Origin: CAYVXE01 sp964455375 | Lineage (GTDB): Bacteria; Zhuqueibacterota; Zhuqueibacteria; Oceanimicrobiales; Oceanimicrobiaceae | NCBI GenBank assembly: GCA_964455375.1 | Contig: CAYVXE010000003.1 | Coordinates: forward strand, 1 to 64,000 | Length of the DNA: 64,000 nucleotides | Direction: 5' to 3' | Part shown: piece after piece, positions 16,744 through 26,100 of the stretch | Numbering within the stretch: position 1 is the first letter of the stretch | Layout: each line of letters opens with the position of its first letter | Made by a program: the position numbers and the translations under genes | The notes under the pieces: generated by a model | Seen by the model: only the letters and a program-made list of their open reading frames with translations | Told to the model about the DNA's origin: nothing | Databases searched by the model: none

Positions 16744-16782
16744 AAGATATCTAAAAGAATAATTCCATCCTCATTTTATTTC

Positions 16783-16811
16783 ATTATAAGAAAGTTCTCA
16801 ACGAGGATCAA
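16783..16811 (-). promoter_or_regulatory. Promoter for methyltransferase-pdxA-methyltransferase-ftsEX
   Basis: Minus-strand -35 TTGATC (16806-16811), a 17-base spacer and a perfect -10 TATAAT (16783-16788), about 40 bases upstream of the first start codon at 16743. It lies immediately after the terminator at 16823-16856, giving a clean transcription boundary. Confidence 0.65.
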
Positions 16812-16822
16812 TAGTTGCTCAC

Positions 16823-16856
16823 AAAAAAGCCTCACAGAAAGAAATCTGTGAGGCTT
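16823..16856 (-). terminator. Intrinsic terminator of the TPR gene
   Basis: A perfect 12-base-pair hairpin with arms AAGCCTCACAGA and TCTGTGAGGCTT and a six-base loop, followed on the minus strand by a run of T (six in total). It is 27 bases after the stop of the 16883-18292 gene. Confidence 0.9.
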
Positions 16857-16882
16857 ACCTATAAAAAATTCAAAGATACGCT

Positions 16883-18292
16883 CTATTTAACAATCACTAG
16901 CGCATCGACTTTACCCGCTTTCACGTAAACATTGAGAGGCTCTTTCACCGTAAGCTTTCCCTTTTTGCCGGGTTTAAATATCCACTCTTCAACGTCTTCA
17001 AACTGGTTAGATTCCAGGGGCTTCACATCATCCGGTGACCCGAGAATTGTTTTTAGTAAATCTCCCTGCATCCCAACAATCACTTTATCATCCAAAACAC
17101 TTTTTACGGGCTCACCTTTTGCAAATGCATATCCGGCCAAAGAAATTTTATTCAATTGTCCGGCGATTCTTCCCAAAGTAAACCAGACATTTTCGTCATC
17201 CGGGTTCGCTTTTACCGATTTTTCCAGATAAGGAAGAGCAGATTTAAAATCCGCAAGATATGATTTGTCTTCAGAGTCTTCGGGTAATGCCTCGCGTTTG
17301 CCAACAGCACGGTTCAAAAAGGCCGCACCGAGATTATAGTTAAGGTCGGGTGAACTTGAATCCAGTCGACTCGCTTGTTGTAACTGCTCAATGGCTCCAT
17401 CATAATCCTTTGCTTCAAGCAAGATCGTCCCATAATTATAGCGAAACTGAAAATTAGCCGGATTCAGCTCAATTGCATCTTTATATATAGCTTTTGCTTT
17501 GTCTATTTCACCTGCACGGACATAGGCACGTGAGAGGTTATCCGCAACCTCCTCGGTTTTTACATTACCCTGCCACAATTCTTCAAGAATGGGTATTGCA
17601 AGGCTGTCTGCTTTGCTTGCCATATAAACCTGCGCAAGCATGGTTTTTACTTCATTATCATTTGGTTGGTACTGCAATGCTAACTTTAGAGGTTTTACAC
17701 TGTCTGCATACCGTCCGAGATTAAGCAAAGCCGCGGCCCAATTACGGTAAGCAAGTGTACTATCTGGCATAATCATGGCGGCAACCCGGAATGCTTCAAC
17801 CGCACCTTCGTAGCTCTTGTTTCGGGATGAATCATCCGCGGCATTTACGGCACTATTAAAAAACTTAACACCTGAATTAAATGAATTTCCCCAGACGATT
17901 TTCAAAATGAGACTTGTACCAAATTTTGAAAGAAACTGGGTGCCCGAATCTTTGCTAATTTTGATGCCTTTGTCCTTAAACTTTGGTTTCAGTTCAACCG
18001 CTTTGTTGAACGCTTCGACCATTTTATCATATTTCTTCTGGCGAGCATAGATGTAACCCAACAAATACCAGGCATCTTCGTTATTGGGGTTTACTTTTTC
18101 AATCTCTTTGTGTAACGCCTTTAACGCCTGTTGCAAATCGTTTTGCTGAATATAGAGCTTTGCGCCGCTGACATTCGGCCCCCCACCTTTAGCTAAAACG
18201 ATGGAATCGTTCCAAAACAACGTTCCCAATACTAAGCAAACCGTCAACAGACTTGACAACGATTGCCTGCCAATTAAACGAAACTTTCGCAT
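16883..18292 (-). CDS. Secreted TPR-repeat protein
   Basis: A 469-residue protein. I chose the ATG at 18292 because it has a strong ribosome binding site (AGGAGGAAAG six bases ahead) and gives a proper signal peptide (M-R-K-F-R-L, hydrophobic core, cleavage near V-L-A-K), so the protein is likely periplasmic. At least seven tetratricopeptide repeats follow, such as A-W-Y-L-L-G-Y-I-Y-A-R-Q-K-K-Y and F-R-Y-N-Y-G-T-I-L-L-E-A-K-D-Y. The C-terminal 70 residues, with a D-D-V-K-P-L-E segment and a short beta-rich tail, form a different domain that resembles a small lipocalin-like or SmpA/OmlA-like module. The function is unknown, perhaps a scaffold in envelope assembly. The gene is monocistronic, with its own promoter and terminator. 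Confidence 0.85.
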   Translation of the reverse strand: MRKFRLIGRQSLSSLLTVCLVLGTLFWNDSIVLAKGGGPNVSGAKLYIQQNDLQQALKALHKEIEKVNPNNEDAWYLLGYIYARQKKYDKMVEAFNKAVELKPKFKDKGIKISKDSGTQFLSKFGTSLILKIVWGNSFNSGVKFFNSAVNAADDSSRNKSYEGAVEAFRVAAMIMPDSTLAYRNWAAALLNLGRYADSVKPLKLALQYQPNDNEVKTMLAQVYMASKADSLAIPILEELWQGNVKTEEVADNLSRAYVRAGEIDKAKAIYKDAIELNPANFQFRYNYGTILLEAKDYDGAIEQLQQASRLDSSSPDLNYNLGAAFLNRAVGKREALPEDSEDKSYLADFKSALPYLEKSVKANPDDENVWFTLGRIAGQLNKISLAGYAFAKGEPVKSVLDDKVIVGMQGDLLKTILGSPDDVKPLESNQFEDVEEWIFKPGKKGKLTVKEPLNVYVKAGKVDALVIVK

Positions 18293-18335
18293 GTCTTTCC
18301 TCCTGGATTCATTTACTTTAAATTTAAAATCAACA

Positions 18336-18364
18336 AACATAATAATTATCTTCCATGAAGTCAA
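18336..18364 (-). promoter_or_regulatory. Promoter of the secreted TPR gene
   Basis: Minus-strand -35 TTGACT (18359-18364), 17-base spacer, -10 TATGTT (18336-18341), 44 bases ahead of the start codon. The same hexamer pair with the same spacing occurs at the rpmH promoter. Confidence 0.6.
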
Positions 18365-18465
18365 TAAAAAAACTTGCCTCAGAAAAAAAGTATTTTGGTA
18401 TATTTTACTTCAAGGACGGTGAAATGGTTCAATTCCGCATCTTTTCAATAGACGCTTTGTTTCAA

Positions 18466-19479
18466 TTATTTGAGGGTTGGACGAAAATGATCAAAGCCCT
18501 GGGCCGCCAAAGGTGCTGCTCTTTCCCCGTCAATCAGCATGACTCCTTTATCCAGCGACGTTATTTTTCCAATATTCGAACATTGAAGATTGAACACTGT
18601 TTTCAATTCTCGAATAATAGATGTGCTTTCTGACTTGGGAGCGGTAAATAACAGCTCAAAATCTTCACCGCCATAAAGAGCATAGCTCAGTGGTTTGGCT
18701 CCCTGCATCTCCGCAATGTTTCTCGCTGCCGCAGAAAGCGGAATTTTATCGGCGTAAAGCCGTGCCCCCACATCGCTGCTTTGACAAACATGTCCGATTT
18801 CCGAAGCCACACCGTCACTTACATCGATCATCGCGTGAATATGAAAGTTTTCCACCAAATGCCGCGCTTCGCGCACGCGGGGTTGCGGGGTTCTATGCTG
18901 TTTCACGGCCTCAGGAAATTTTTCAAGCAAAGACGCCCGCTGTAATTTCAGAATCTCCAGACCGGCAATTGAATTGCCGGGGCTACCGGTGACTAAAACA
19001 GCATCTTCTTCCCGGGCGCCAGACCTTAAAACAAGACGCTCCCGTTCGACGCGTCCGTAAATGGTTAATGAAAAGAACAATCGATCCGGCGTGCGTGTGG
19101 TATCGCCGCCAATAATATCAACACTAAACTGTTGGGCGATCCCCGACATGCCGCGGTAAAAGTCATCCACGGCGCCAACGGTAAGGTCATCGCGCAGAGC
19201 AACGGTCAACACAGCATATTCAGGTATGCCGCCCATTGCCGCGATATCGCTTAAGTTGGCCGCAAGCAGGCGCCAACCCACGTCGTGAAAAGACATATAT
19301 TTTAGGTCGAAGTGAACACCTTCTACAAAAGCATCGGTGGTGAGCAGAGATAATTGTTCGTGTGCTTTAAAGACCGCGGCATCATCATTGATGCCGACCA
19401 TGAGTTCTGAGGAATGGGATGCGAGCTTTTTTTTCAAACGACGAATGAGGCCAAACTCGCCCAGATCTTTTAGAATCAT
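18466..19479 (-). CDS. thiL: Thiamine-monophosphate kinase
   Basis: A 337-residue ATP-dependent kinase converting thiamine monophosphate to the active cofactor thiamine diphosphate. It belongs to the PurM/AIRS-like fold. Visible are the N-terminal G-E-F-G-L-I-R-R-L, G-I-N-D-D-A-A-V, T-D-A-F-V-E-G-V-H-F, the A-A-N-L-S-D-I-A-A-M-G-G segment, G-G-D-T-T-R-T-P, I-D-V-S-D-G-V-A-S-E and Y-G-G-E-D-F-E-L-L-F. Length is normal. It follows yjbQ by seven bases, and the two form a small operon driven from 19922-19951. Confidence 0.96.
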   Translation of the reverse strand: MILKDLGEFGLIRRLKKKLASHSSELMVGINDDAAVFKAHEQLSLLTTDAFVEGVHFDLKYMSFHDVGWRLLAANLSDIAAMGGIPEYAVLTVALRDDLTVGAVDDFYRGMSGIAQQFSVDIIGGDTTRTPDRLFFSLTIYGRVERERLVLRSGAREEDAVLVTGSPGNSIAGLEILKLQRASLLEKFPEAVKQHRTPQPRVREARHLVENFHIHAMIDVSDGVASEIGHVCQSSDVGARLYADKIPLSAAARNIAEMQGAKPLSYALYGGEDFELLFTAPKSESTSIIRELKTVFNLQCSNIGKITSLDKGVMLIDGERAAPLAAQGFDHFRPTLK

Positions 19480-19486
19480 TTGTCTG

Positions 19487-19879
19487 TCACGAAAGGGTCA
19501 CTAAAACGCGGCGGGTTCGCGGACCGTCGAATTCACAAAAGTAAATCGACTGCCAGGTGCCAAGCAGCAAATTGCCATTTTGAACAAAAACAGCCGCAGA
19601 AGAACCCATTAAACTGGCTTTAATATGTGCGGCTGAATTGCCTTCCGCATGCCGGTAGCCGTCATCAAAAGGTACGATTTTATTAAGTTCCATGATCATA
19701 TCGCGCCACACATCGGGGTCGGCACCTTCATTGATGGTTACGCCAGCCGTTGTATGCGGAATATAAATATGACAAACACCATTTTTAAAATCATTTTCGG
19801 AAATGATTTTCTGAACATGACTGGTGATTTTTGCAAACTCCACCTGTCGCTCGGTACGAATTGAAAATTCCTTTAGCAC
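19487..19879 (-). CDS. yjbQ: YjbQ family protein (UPF0047), possible secondary thiamine-phosphate synthase
   Basis: A 130-residue single-domain protein of the YjbQ/UPF0047 family. I-Y-I-P-H-T-T-A-G-V-T-I-N-E-G-A-D-P-D-V and H-A-E-G-N-S-A-A-H-I-K-A-S-L-M-G carry the conserved histidines, and L-G-T-W-Q-S-I-Y-F-C-E-F-D-G-P-R is the C-terminal signature. Members have been reported to have weak thiamine-phosphate synthase activity, and the tight linkage to thiL supports a thiamine role here, though that is association only. The start is a GTG preceded by GGAGA at good spacing. Confidence 0.93.
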   Translation of the reverse strand: MLKEFSIRTERQVEFAKITSHVQKIISENDFKNGVCHIYIPHTTAGVTINEGADPDVWRDMIMELNKIVPFDDGYRHAEGNSAAHIKASLMGSSAAVFVQNGNLLLGTWQSIYFCEFDGPRTRRVLVTLS

Positions 19880-19921
19880 CCCGTTTCTCCATTAAAAAAA
19901 CAACGTTTTTACTTTCTGAAC

Positions 19922-19951
19922 AAAATAGAAGAAATGCCGCATAAAAGTCAA
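19922..19951 (-). promoter_or_regulatory. Promoter of yjbQ-thiL
   Basis: Minus-strand -35 TTGACT (19946-19951), 18-base spacer, -10 TATTTT (19922-19927), 42 bases upstream of the yjbQ GTG. No thiamine-pyrophosphate riboswitch is visible in the short leader. Confidence 0.5.
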
Positions 19952-19992
19952 GAAGAAATGGATTTTATAAAACTTCAATCATACCGCACAAA

Positions 19993-21276
19993 TTAGGTTT
20001 TACGTTTCTTCTTTTTTGCAGCGGGAAATAGAATATTGTTCAAAATCAAGCGGTAGCCGGGTGAGTTTTTATGCAGCGATAGTTGCGTTGGCGGGTCATA
20101 CACGTAGTGCTGATAATCTTCAGGGTCGTGACCACCGTAAAACGTAAACGTTCCGCGACCTAGATTGCCGTGAAGGTATTTTACTTCCTCGGTTCCTTCC
20201 ATTTCCGCTAAAATAGTGACAGATTTCTTGATTAAACTCTTTTTAAATCCCGTGGTTTGTCCCATAAATCCTTTGATAACAGACACATGGTTTTGTGTTA
20301 ACATCGTGGGCACCGGATCGTATTTTGCCGAAAATTCAAACAACGTGAAGAAATCTGCATCGGCACTACGAATACGGGGCATGTTACTTGGCGGGAAATC
20401 GATATCCGAATGTTCATAAACCAACGGGTTAAACTCCGGGGTAAAATTCTCAAAGGCAAGGGTTTTCGAATAGTCCAACATTGCCAGTGCATTCGAAGCC
20501 ACCGGATCGCCATCAAAAACAGCCGGGACAATATCGGTCTTTTCTGCCGCAAAAGCTAAATCAATCGTATCTGTTGCAGAACACATAGCAAACAGAAATC
20601 CGCCACCCGCCACATAATTTTTAATGGCCCGGGCAACGGCCTTTTTTTCTTCCGACACTTTTGAGTAACCGGTTTTTTTCGCCATAGCTTCATTTTTCAC
20701 GACCTCCTCAATATACCAGGAAGCATTTCGAAAATTCGCATAAAACTTTCCATACTGACCCGTAAAATCTTCATGGTGCAGATGCAGCCAGTCGTACTTT
20801 TTTAAATCTCCATCTAAGACACCTTCATCCCAAACAGTTTTGTACGGGACTTCTGCATAGGTTAAAGCCAGAGTAACGGCATCATCCCAAACCTGTTTGT
20901 TGGGTGGCGTATAAATGACGATCCTGGGAGCTTTCTCCAATAATACAACATCCATGTTTTGCTGCTCGATTTCAGCATAAATTTGTGCGGCCTGTGCGCC
21001 AGAGATGTTTGAAAAAGCAACTCCCCGCAAACGCAGCTCCCGCTCAACCGCCGGATAATAGTCCATCATAAAAGAGCCGCCGCGATAATTCAGCAACCAT
21101 TCTACGGGAATGGCACGCTGAAGAGCCCAAAACGCCACACCGTACGCTTTTAAGTGATCGGTCTGTTTTAAATCCATGTTGATAAGGATTTTTTGGGCAA
21201 AAACAGTCGTTACATTGTACCCGCAAAATAAAATTAACAAACCGAAAAAAAGCGAACGAAGTTTTTTTGCTTTCAT
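19993..21276 (-). CDS. Periplasmic protein of the family mislabelled asparagine synthetase B
   Basis: A 427-residue protein with a signal peptide ending V-F-A-Q. It then reads K-I-L-I-N-M-D-L-K-Q-T-D-H-L-K-A-Y-G, W-L-L-N-Y-R-G-G-S-F and D-Y-Y-P, a pattern I recall from Bacteroidota-type proteins carried in databases as asparagine synthetase B. It has neither the N-terminal catalytic Cys nor the ATP-pyrophosphatase motif of real AsnB, and it is exported, so that label is not credible. The Y-V-A-G-G-G-F-L-F-A-M-C-S-A-T-D segment and a glutamine-amidotransferase-like alternation resemble the DUF4159 fold, which is also encoded nearby at 26523-27194. Gaps of 12-18 bases link it to the TPR and DUF4175 genes upstream. 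It ends in a Lys/Arg-rich tail. Function unknown. Confidence 0.75.
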   Translation of the reverse strand: MKAKKLRSLFFGLLILFCGYNVTTVFAQKILINMDLKQTDHLKAYGVAFWALQRAIPVEWLLNYRGGSFMMDYYPAVERELRLRGVAFSNISGAQAAQIYAEIEQQNMDVVLLEKAPRIVIYTPPNKQVWDDAVTLALTYAEVPYKTVWDEGVLDGDLKKYDWLHLHHEDFTGQYGKFYANFRNASWYIEEVVKNEAMAKKTGYSKVSEEKKAVARAIKNYVAGGGFLFAMCSATDTIDLAFAAEKTDIVPAVFDGDPVASNALAMLDYSKTLAFENFTPEFNPLVYEHSDIDFPPSNMPRIRSADADFFTLFEFSAKYDPVPTMLTQNHVSVIKGFMGQTTGFKKSLIKKSVTILAEMEGTEEVKYLHGNLGRGTFTFYGGHDPEDYQHYVYDPPTQLSLHKNSPGYRLILNNILFPAAKKKKRKT

Positions 21277-21288
21277 ATCGCGCGGAGC

Positions 21289-23121
21289 CTAATTGTTTAA
21301 TGTTCTTTTTTCCAAACGTCTGAGACGGTAGCGGACGTCTTCTGTATAAATCGAAGAGGGATAATTGATCAGCACTTTTTCAAATGCTGACGCTGCCTGT
21401 GGAAAATTGGCAAGCCCATCCTCATATACCTCGCCGATACGTTTTTGGGCAAATGCATTGTAGACGCTTTCCGGGTGCTTTTCCAGCAACGTTTTTAGAT
21501 AGACAATCGATTTGCCGAACTGTTTTTCATTATATTCCAGCTCAGCTAATTCGATGAGTGTTTTTTCTTCGAGATTGGAGTTTGGGTGTTTTTCAAGAAT
21601 TGACTGAAAAGCTGCCATGGCTTTCCGCGGGTTCCTCCGGTACAAAAATCGCCGGGCTTCACTAAACAACTCCAAAGCCTGGTTATCTTTTTTTATATTA
21701 TCTTCAATGAAAAACATCAACTCGAGCGCGTCATTGGCGAAGGTTTGATCTTGCTTTGTGTTTGTAAGATTGCCTGTAACCTTTTTCAAATAGGAAAGCG
21801 ACTCATCATAATTACCCTTCAGGAAATCCGCATAGGCTTTTTTATAGTTCACCCGCTCTTCCAACCCGGCATTGGCATTGTTTTGAATAATCGCCCGCCC
21901 ATACCACGCTTTTGCCTTTTCCATATCTCCAAGAACAACGTAACAATCACCAATACGAAAGTAGACATCTATGCTGTTCCTCCCATGGGGGTAGTCCTGA
22001 ATAAACCGATGATAAGCAGTCAAAGCCCTGGGTATATCAAACAAATCAATCTGGAAAATGATCCCTATTTGGTAAGCCGCGTCTTCTGCCCACGGTGATT
22101 TCTGATTCGTTGCTATGAGCGACTCATAACTGTTTAACGCGTCCCGGGTGAAACCTTGCTTTTGTTTTGACAAAGCGAACCCATAGAGTGCACGCAAACG
22201 ATAAGGAGAGTGTCTGTATTTTTCCAAAATGAGATTAAAGCCTTTCTCTGCATACCGGTAATCTTCGGACTGTAGCGCCTTTTCTGCAAAAAAATAAATT
22301 TCTTTCCCATTTGTGCCGTTTTGCGACTTAAGATAGTCTTTGTTCGTTTCAAGCTGTTTAAATTTTTCAAATGCAAGATCGAAGTCCCGATTCCGCAAAT
22401 ACAAATCCGCAAGCAGCTTGTCGATTAAATAGGGTTGACGCGCTTTTTCCCGTTTCGATTTCAAGATTGCCGCAACTTTACGGGCTTGTTCTGCATCCTT
22501 TGTATAGGCAGCAATGCGCCCTTCGATGTAGTTAAATTGAGCAGGCGACGTTTCCAAATAATTAAGGTACTCATCGGTGGCATCATTATATTTTAACCTT
22601 GCAATGTACATATTCGCCAGTTCGAAAACAAACGCATTGGGCTGCTGCAAATTTATCCGTGCTTTTTTGTACAAGTTGATGGCTTCATCATACAAACGAT
22701 TGCTTACCATGGCGCTGGCCACATAGGTGTAGGTCGATTTTTTTTGCGGATATTCATCTACAACCTCATTCCAGACCGCCTTTGCTTTTTCATGTTCCCC
22801 TTGTTTGTAATACACATTGCCCAAGTCGGCATGATACTTTGCATCGTTTGTGCGGGCTATTTGAGCATTAATTGTTTCGATGAGCCGTTCATAGCGTTTC
22901 AGGCGCAACATGTTCCGCTTAACGCCTTCATAATACAACTGGTTGCGTGGAACCTGGTTGAACAACCCGAGAAAAATCCGCAATGACAATTCGTAATTTC
23001 CGCGTCGCTCATAATCCTGAGCCAGTTTGATACGGCTTTTGTCTATTCGGGACTGAGCCCACATACCATTGACGGAAAACAACAAGAGCAGCGCCAAAAT
23101 GCCGGCAATTTTTTTGTGCAT
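21289..23121 (-). CDS. Secreted multi-TPR protein
   Basis: A 610-residue protein with a signal peptide (M-H-K-K-I-A-G...cleavage near M-W-A-Q) and tetratricopeptide repeats along nearly its whole length, including Y-H-A-D-L-G-N-V-Y-Y-K-Q-G-E-H-E-K-A and A-A-Y-Q-I-G-I-I-F-Q. The last 150 residues, with A-M-A-A-F-Q-S-I-L-E-K-H-P-N-S and E-K-V-L-I-N-Y-P-S-S, resemble the Ybgf/BamD-like TPR type that handles envelope substrates. It is probably a periplasmic scaffold. It is 12 bases from the downstream GATase-like gene and 18 from the DUF4175 gene, so the three are co-transcribed. No enzyme motif was seen. Confidence 0.85.
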   Translation of the reverse strand: MHKKIAGILALLLLFSVNGMWAQSRIDKSRIKLAQDYERRGNYELSLRIFLGLFNQVPRNQLYYEGVKRNMLRLKRYERLIETINAQIARTNDAKYHADLGNVYYKQGEHEKAKAVWNEVVDEYPQKKSTYTYVASAMVSNRLYDEAINLYKKARINLQQPNAFVFELANMYIARLKYNDATDEYLNYLETSPAQFNYIEGRIAAYTKDAEQARKVAAILKSKREKARQPYLIDKLLADLYLRNRDFDLAFEKFKQLETNKDYLKSQNGTNGKEIYFFAEKALQSEDYRYAEKGFNLILEKYRHSPYRLRALYGFALSKQKQGFTRDALNSYESLIATNQKSPWAEDAAYQIGIIFQIDLFDIPRALTAYHRFIQDYPHGRNSIDVYFRIGDCYVVLGDMEKAKAWYGRAIIQNNANAGLEERVNYKKAYADFLKGNYDESLSYLKKVTGNLTNTKQDQTFANDALELMFFIEDNIKKDNQALELFSEARRFLYRRNPRKAMAAFQSILEKHPNSNLEEKTLIELAELEYNEKQFGKSIVYLKTLLEKHPESVYNAFAQKRIGEVYEDGLANFPQAASAFEKVLINYPSSIYTEDVRYRLRRLEKRTLNN

Positions 23122-23139
23122 ATTTCAACTCATATTATG

Positions 23140-26100
23140 TCAATTGCTTAGCGTTCCCTGAGCCTGTTCTTTGGCCAGGGCGTCAAAATACTTTTGGATA
23201 AGTTCACGGTAGTCTTTTGAATATCCTTCTTTAAGTGCTTTTAAGAGCTCACTTTTTAAACGGATAGACTCTGTCCGGCCAAAATCCGGAAGCGCGCCCG
23301 GACTCAAAGCTTGCACCTGTTTTCCGGTTTTAGCCCGACGCTTATTGCTGAAATCTCTGCTATGCATGGACTTTTGCGCATCCAACAGTCGGGACAAGAT
23401 GTTCTTCTGCCGGTCAATCGTTTTTCGGTTCACATTTTTGCGCATGAGATCATTCACTACATCGGCCATTTCGTTCCCCACCTTTTCCAGGTCGCCGAGG
23501 ATCTCCGAACGGTTTTTGTATTCCTTATTTAATTGTTCGAGCGATTTCCGCAGTGCTTCCTGTTGTGCCGCCAGGCGTTGCATAGCAGCGCCCTGTTCCA
23601 TACTCATGCCCGGCTTCTGACCCAGCTCGGATGTTTGCTGGTTGAGACTTTTTTGCTGGCCGGAAATTCCCATGAGCTGCTGCATCATTTCCTGGAAACC
23701 AATCCCCGATGAGGCGCCGCTCATGCTCTGCATGGAATTATGAAGCTGTGAAACGGCTTCATTCAGCCCTCCCATGGCCTGTGCCTGATTTCGCGTTGTT
23801 CTGCTGGAATTTCTCGCTTCATATTGCTGCAACGCTTTCTGCATTCCGCTGATTGATTTACCCAGTGCCTGCCCAATTTGCGGTGTAATAAAAAACGTCT
23901 CTTGCGAAAGGTCATAGAGTTGGTTTGTCACTCGGGAAAGTCCCGAGAGTAAATTTTCCTGCTCATCTGCCAATTCGGTCATGCCCGGCGTGTTCCGGTC
24001 TGTCCCCTCGGTCTTTTTCATCAATGCTTCTTGGCGTTTTGACAGATTTAACAAGTCGTTGGAAGAGCGCTTAAACGCCTGCATGAGTTTCTGTTTCTCC
24101 TTTTCCGTCATCTGCTCTTTTGCAGACTGCAACGATTGCAGCATTTGTTTTAGATTCTGAGAAATCTGTTGCCCGGATTGCTGAGCATTTTGCATGTCGC
24201 CGGACTGAAACTGATTTGCCGCCTGCTGCATCTGCTCCTGTAGTTGCGCCCCCGCCTGTTCTTTGGCTTTTTGCATGTCTTCCTGCGGCATCTGCGGAAA
24301 TTCTCCCATCTGCTTTGAAAGTTTCGTTAAATCCTTTTCGAGGCTTTGAGTGTCTTGTTTGATTCCCTCTTGATCTTTGGCGTATTTTTCCGATTTCTTT
24401 GTATTTTGGGATTCGCCAGCCTGCTTGTTTAACGCTTCCTGGCGCCGAACAAGTTCCTGCGCTTTTCGCACCATTTCATCCATTTTCTGCTCAATTTGCA
24501 ATTTCTTCAGTAAATTCACCGTCCGCTCCATTCCTTTCAAAAAGTCTTCCTGGGACTCAGACAGTTTCTTTACCGCTTCCTGAAGCTTTTGCGGATTCAA
24601 TTGGTCCATTGACTTTTGCAATTCGGCGAGCGCCTTTTTCAAATCTTCCGTGAGCAGCTCTTGCATCAATTGCTGTAACTCACGATATTTATCCAATGTT
24701 TCCTGAGAAAGCAAATCATTCTGCTCCAGTCGGTTAACCATCTCATCCAACTTATTTTGCAACTCCTGCACTTTCTCCTGCACTTTCTCCTGAGCTTGAA
24801 CCGCATCCTGAATCTTTTGTTTTTCCTCCCAATTCAGGTCTGGATTGCGCTTCATTTGCTGCACAGCATTATCGAGAGTTGCTTTGAGTGATTTACTTTC
24901 CTCCACAAGACTTTTTAACTCATCATACGTCTCATCCTGACTCTCCGCAACTTCGTCAAAAATCTCATTCATGGAAGGCAACCGAACGCGGTATTCTTCA
25001 CTTTTGGCGCTTTTGGGTCCTGAAACGTCGTCATTATCGAAAACCTCGGCGAAATAACTAACGACATCTCCGGGAGAGAGGCCGTAACCGCCAAGGCTCC
25101 AGTTATGATTAACTAATATTTGATCAGCAGAAGGAGATGGCAGTGGTAGTTGGAGAACCTGTTCTTCTTTAGCTTCAAATCCGCCGCTTAAAACCTGAAA
25201 TCGCAATCTCAATTGTGAAAAACCAAAATCGTCTTGTGCTTCAATACTTAACGGTAAAATCATATCCTTGCCGAGATCAACATCCCGTCCCGGAAAAGCA
25301 ATTTGTACAAAAGGTATCTGATCGGCAATCGTCTCGATGCGATAATTTATTGGAGAATCGTTGGTAAGATGTAATTGGTCTTGCAAAAAAATCTGATAGC
25401 TGCCGCTTTTGTTGAGGACAAACTGCCCGGAAAGTTCCTGTCCCGAATGTTTGAGCGAGACATTTTTCCCGTCGTTAAATCGAATACTCGCATCGGAAAC
25501 CGGTTTGTTTGACAACAGCTTCAACGTGACTTTTGAGCCACGTAACGCAGAAATATCCCCGACATTTTCATCCAAATACTGTGTCCCCAATTTCGAGTAT
25601 TCCGGAAATGAAATACTCGCCTGCAAACTGCGGACAAACGGTCGTTCAACCACAGAAATGGCGTACGTTTCCGTTTGTTGTTTCCCTTTTCGAAAATAGT
25701 ATTCCGTCTCTTCCTTAATCGCCGGGATCGTATAAACAAACTGGTTCTGGTCAGATGAGGCAAGTTTAATCTCTTCGAATCTTTCAGCAGATGTTTTCTT
25801 TAAAAACAATCCTATCTCCGACCCCTCCAGTCCCGAAACAAACGCTTTTATTGGAACATCGTCCCCTTTCACGGCCTGATAGTTACCCGGCGCTACTTTA
25901 ATTGTTACGACCGGCCCGGCATTAAATTCCCGAAACGGATGGCTTAACCTAAACGCGGCGTCTTGCAGTGTAACCGGGAAGAGAGCAAAAACCACTACAC
26001 ATAAAACGGTAAATCCTGCCACGGGTTTTAACCAACGAATAACTTTTTGACGGTCGGCCACATCACAAAAGTTGATGTTTTTCGTTTCAGAAAAAATCGA

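Noticed and set aside
19880..19992. TPP riboswitch upstream of yjbQ-thiL
   Set aside because: The predicted leader is about 35 bases, too short for the thi-box aptamer, and the CTGAGA motif is absent.
23311..25763. Many short plus-strand frames within the DUF4175 gene
   Set aside because: They are reverse-strand shadows of a Gln/Lys-rich coiled-coil gene, with Cys/Phe/Ser-rich translations and no start signals.
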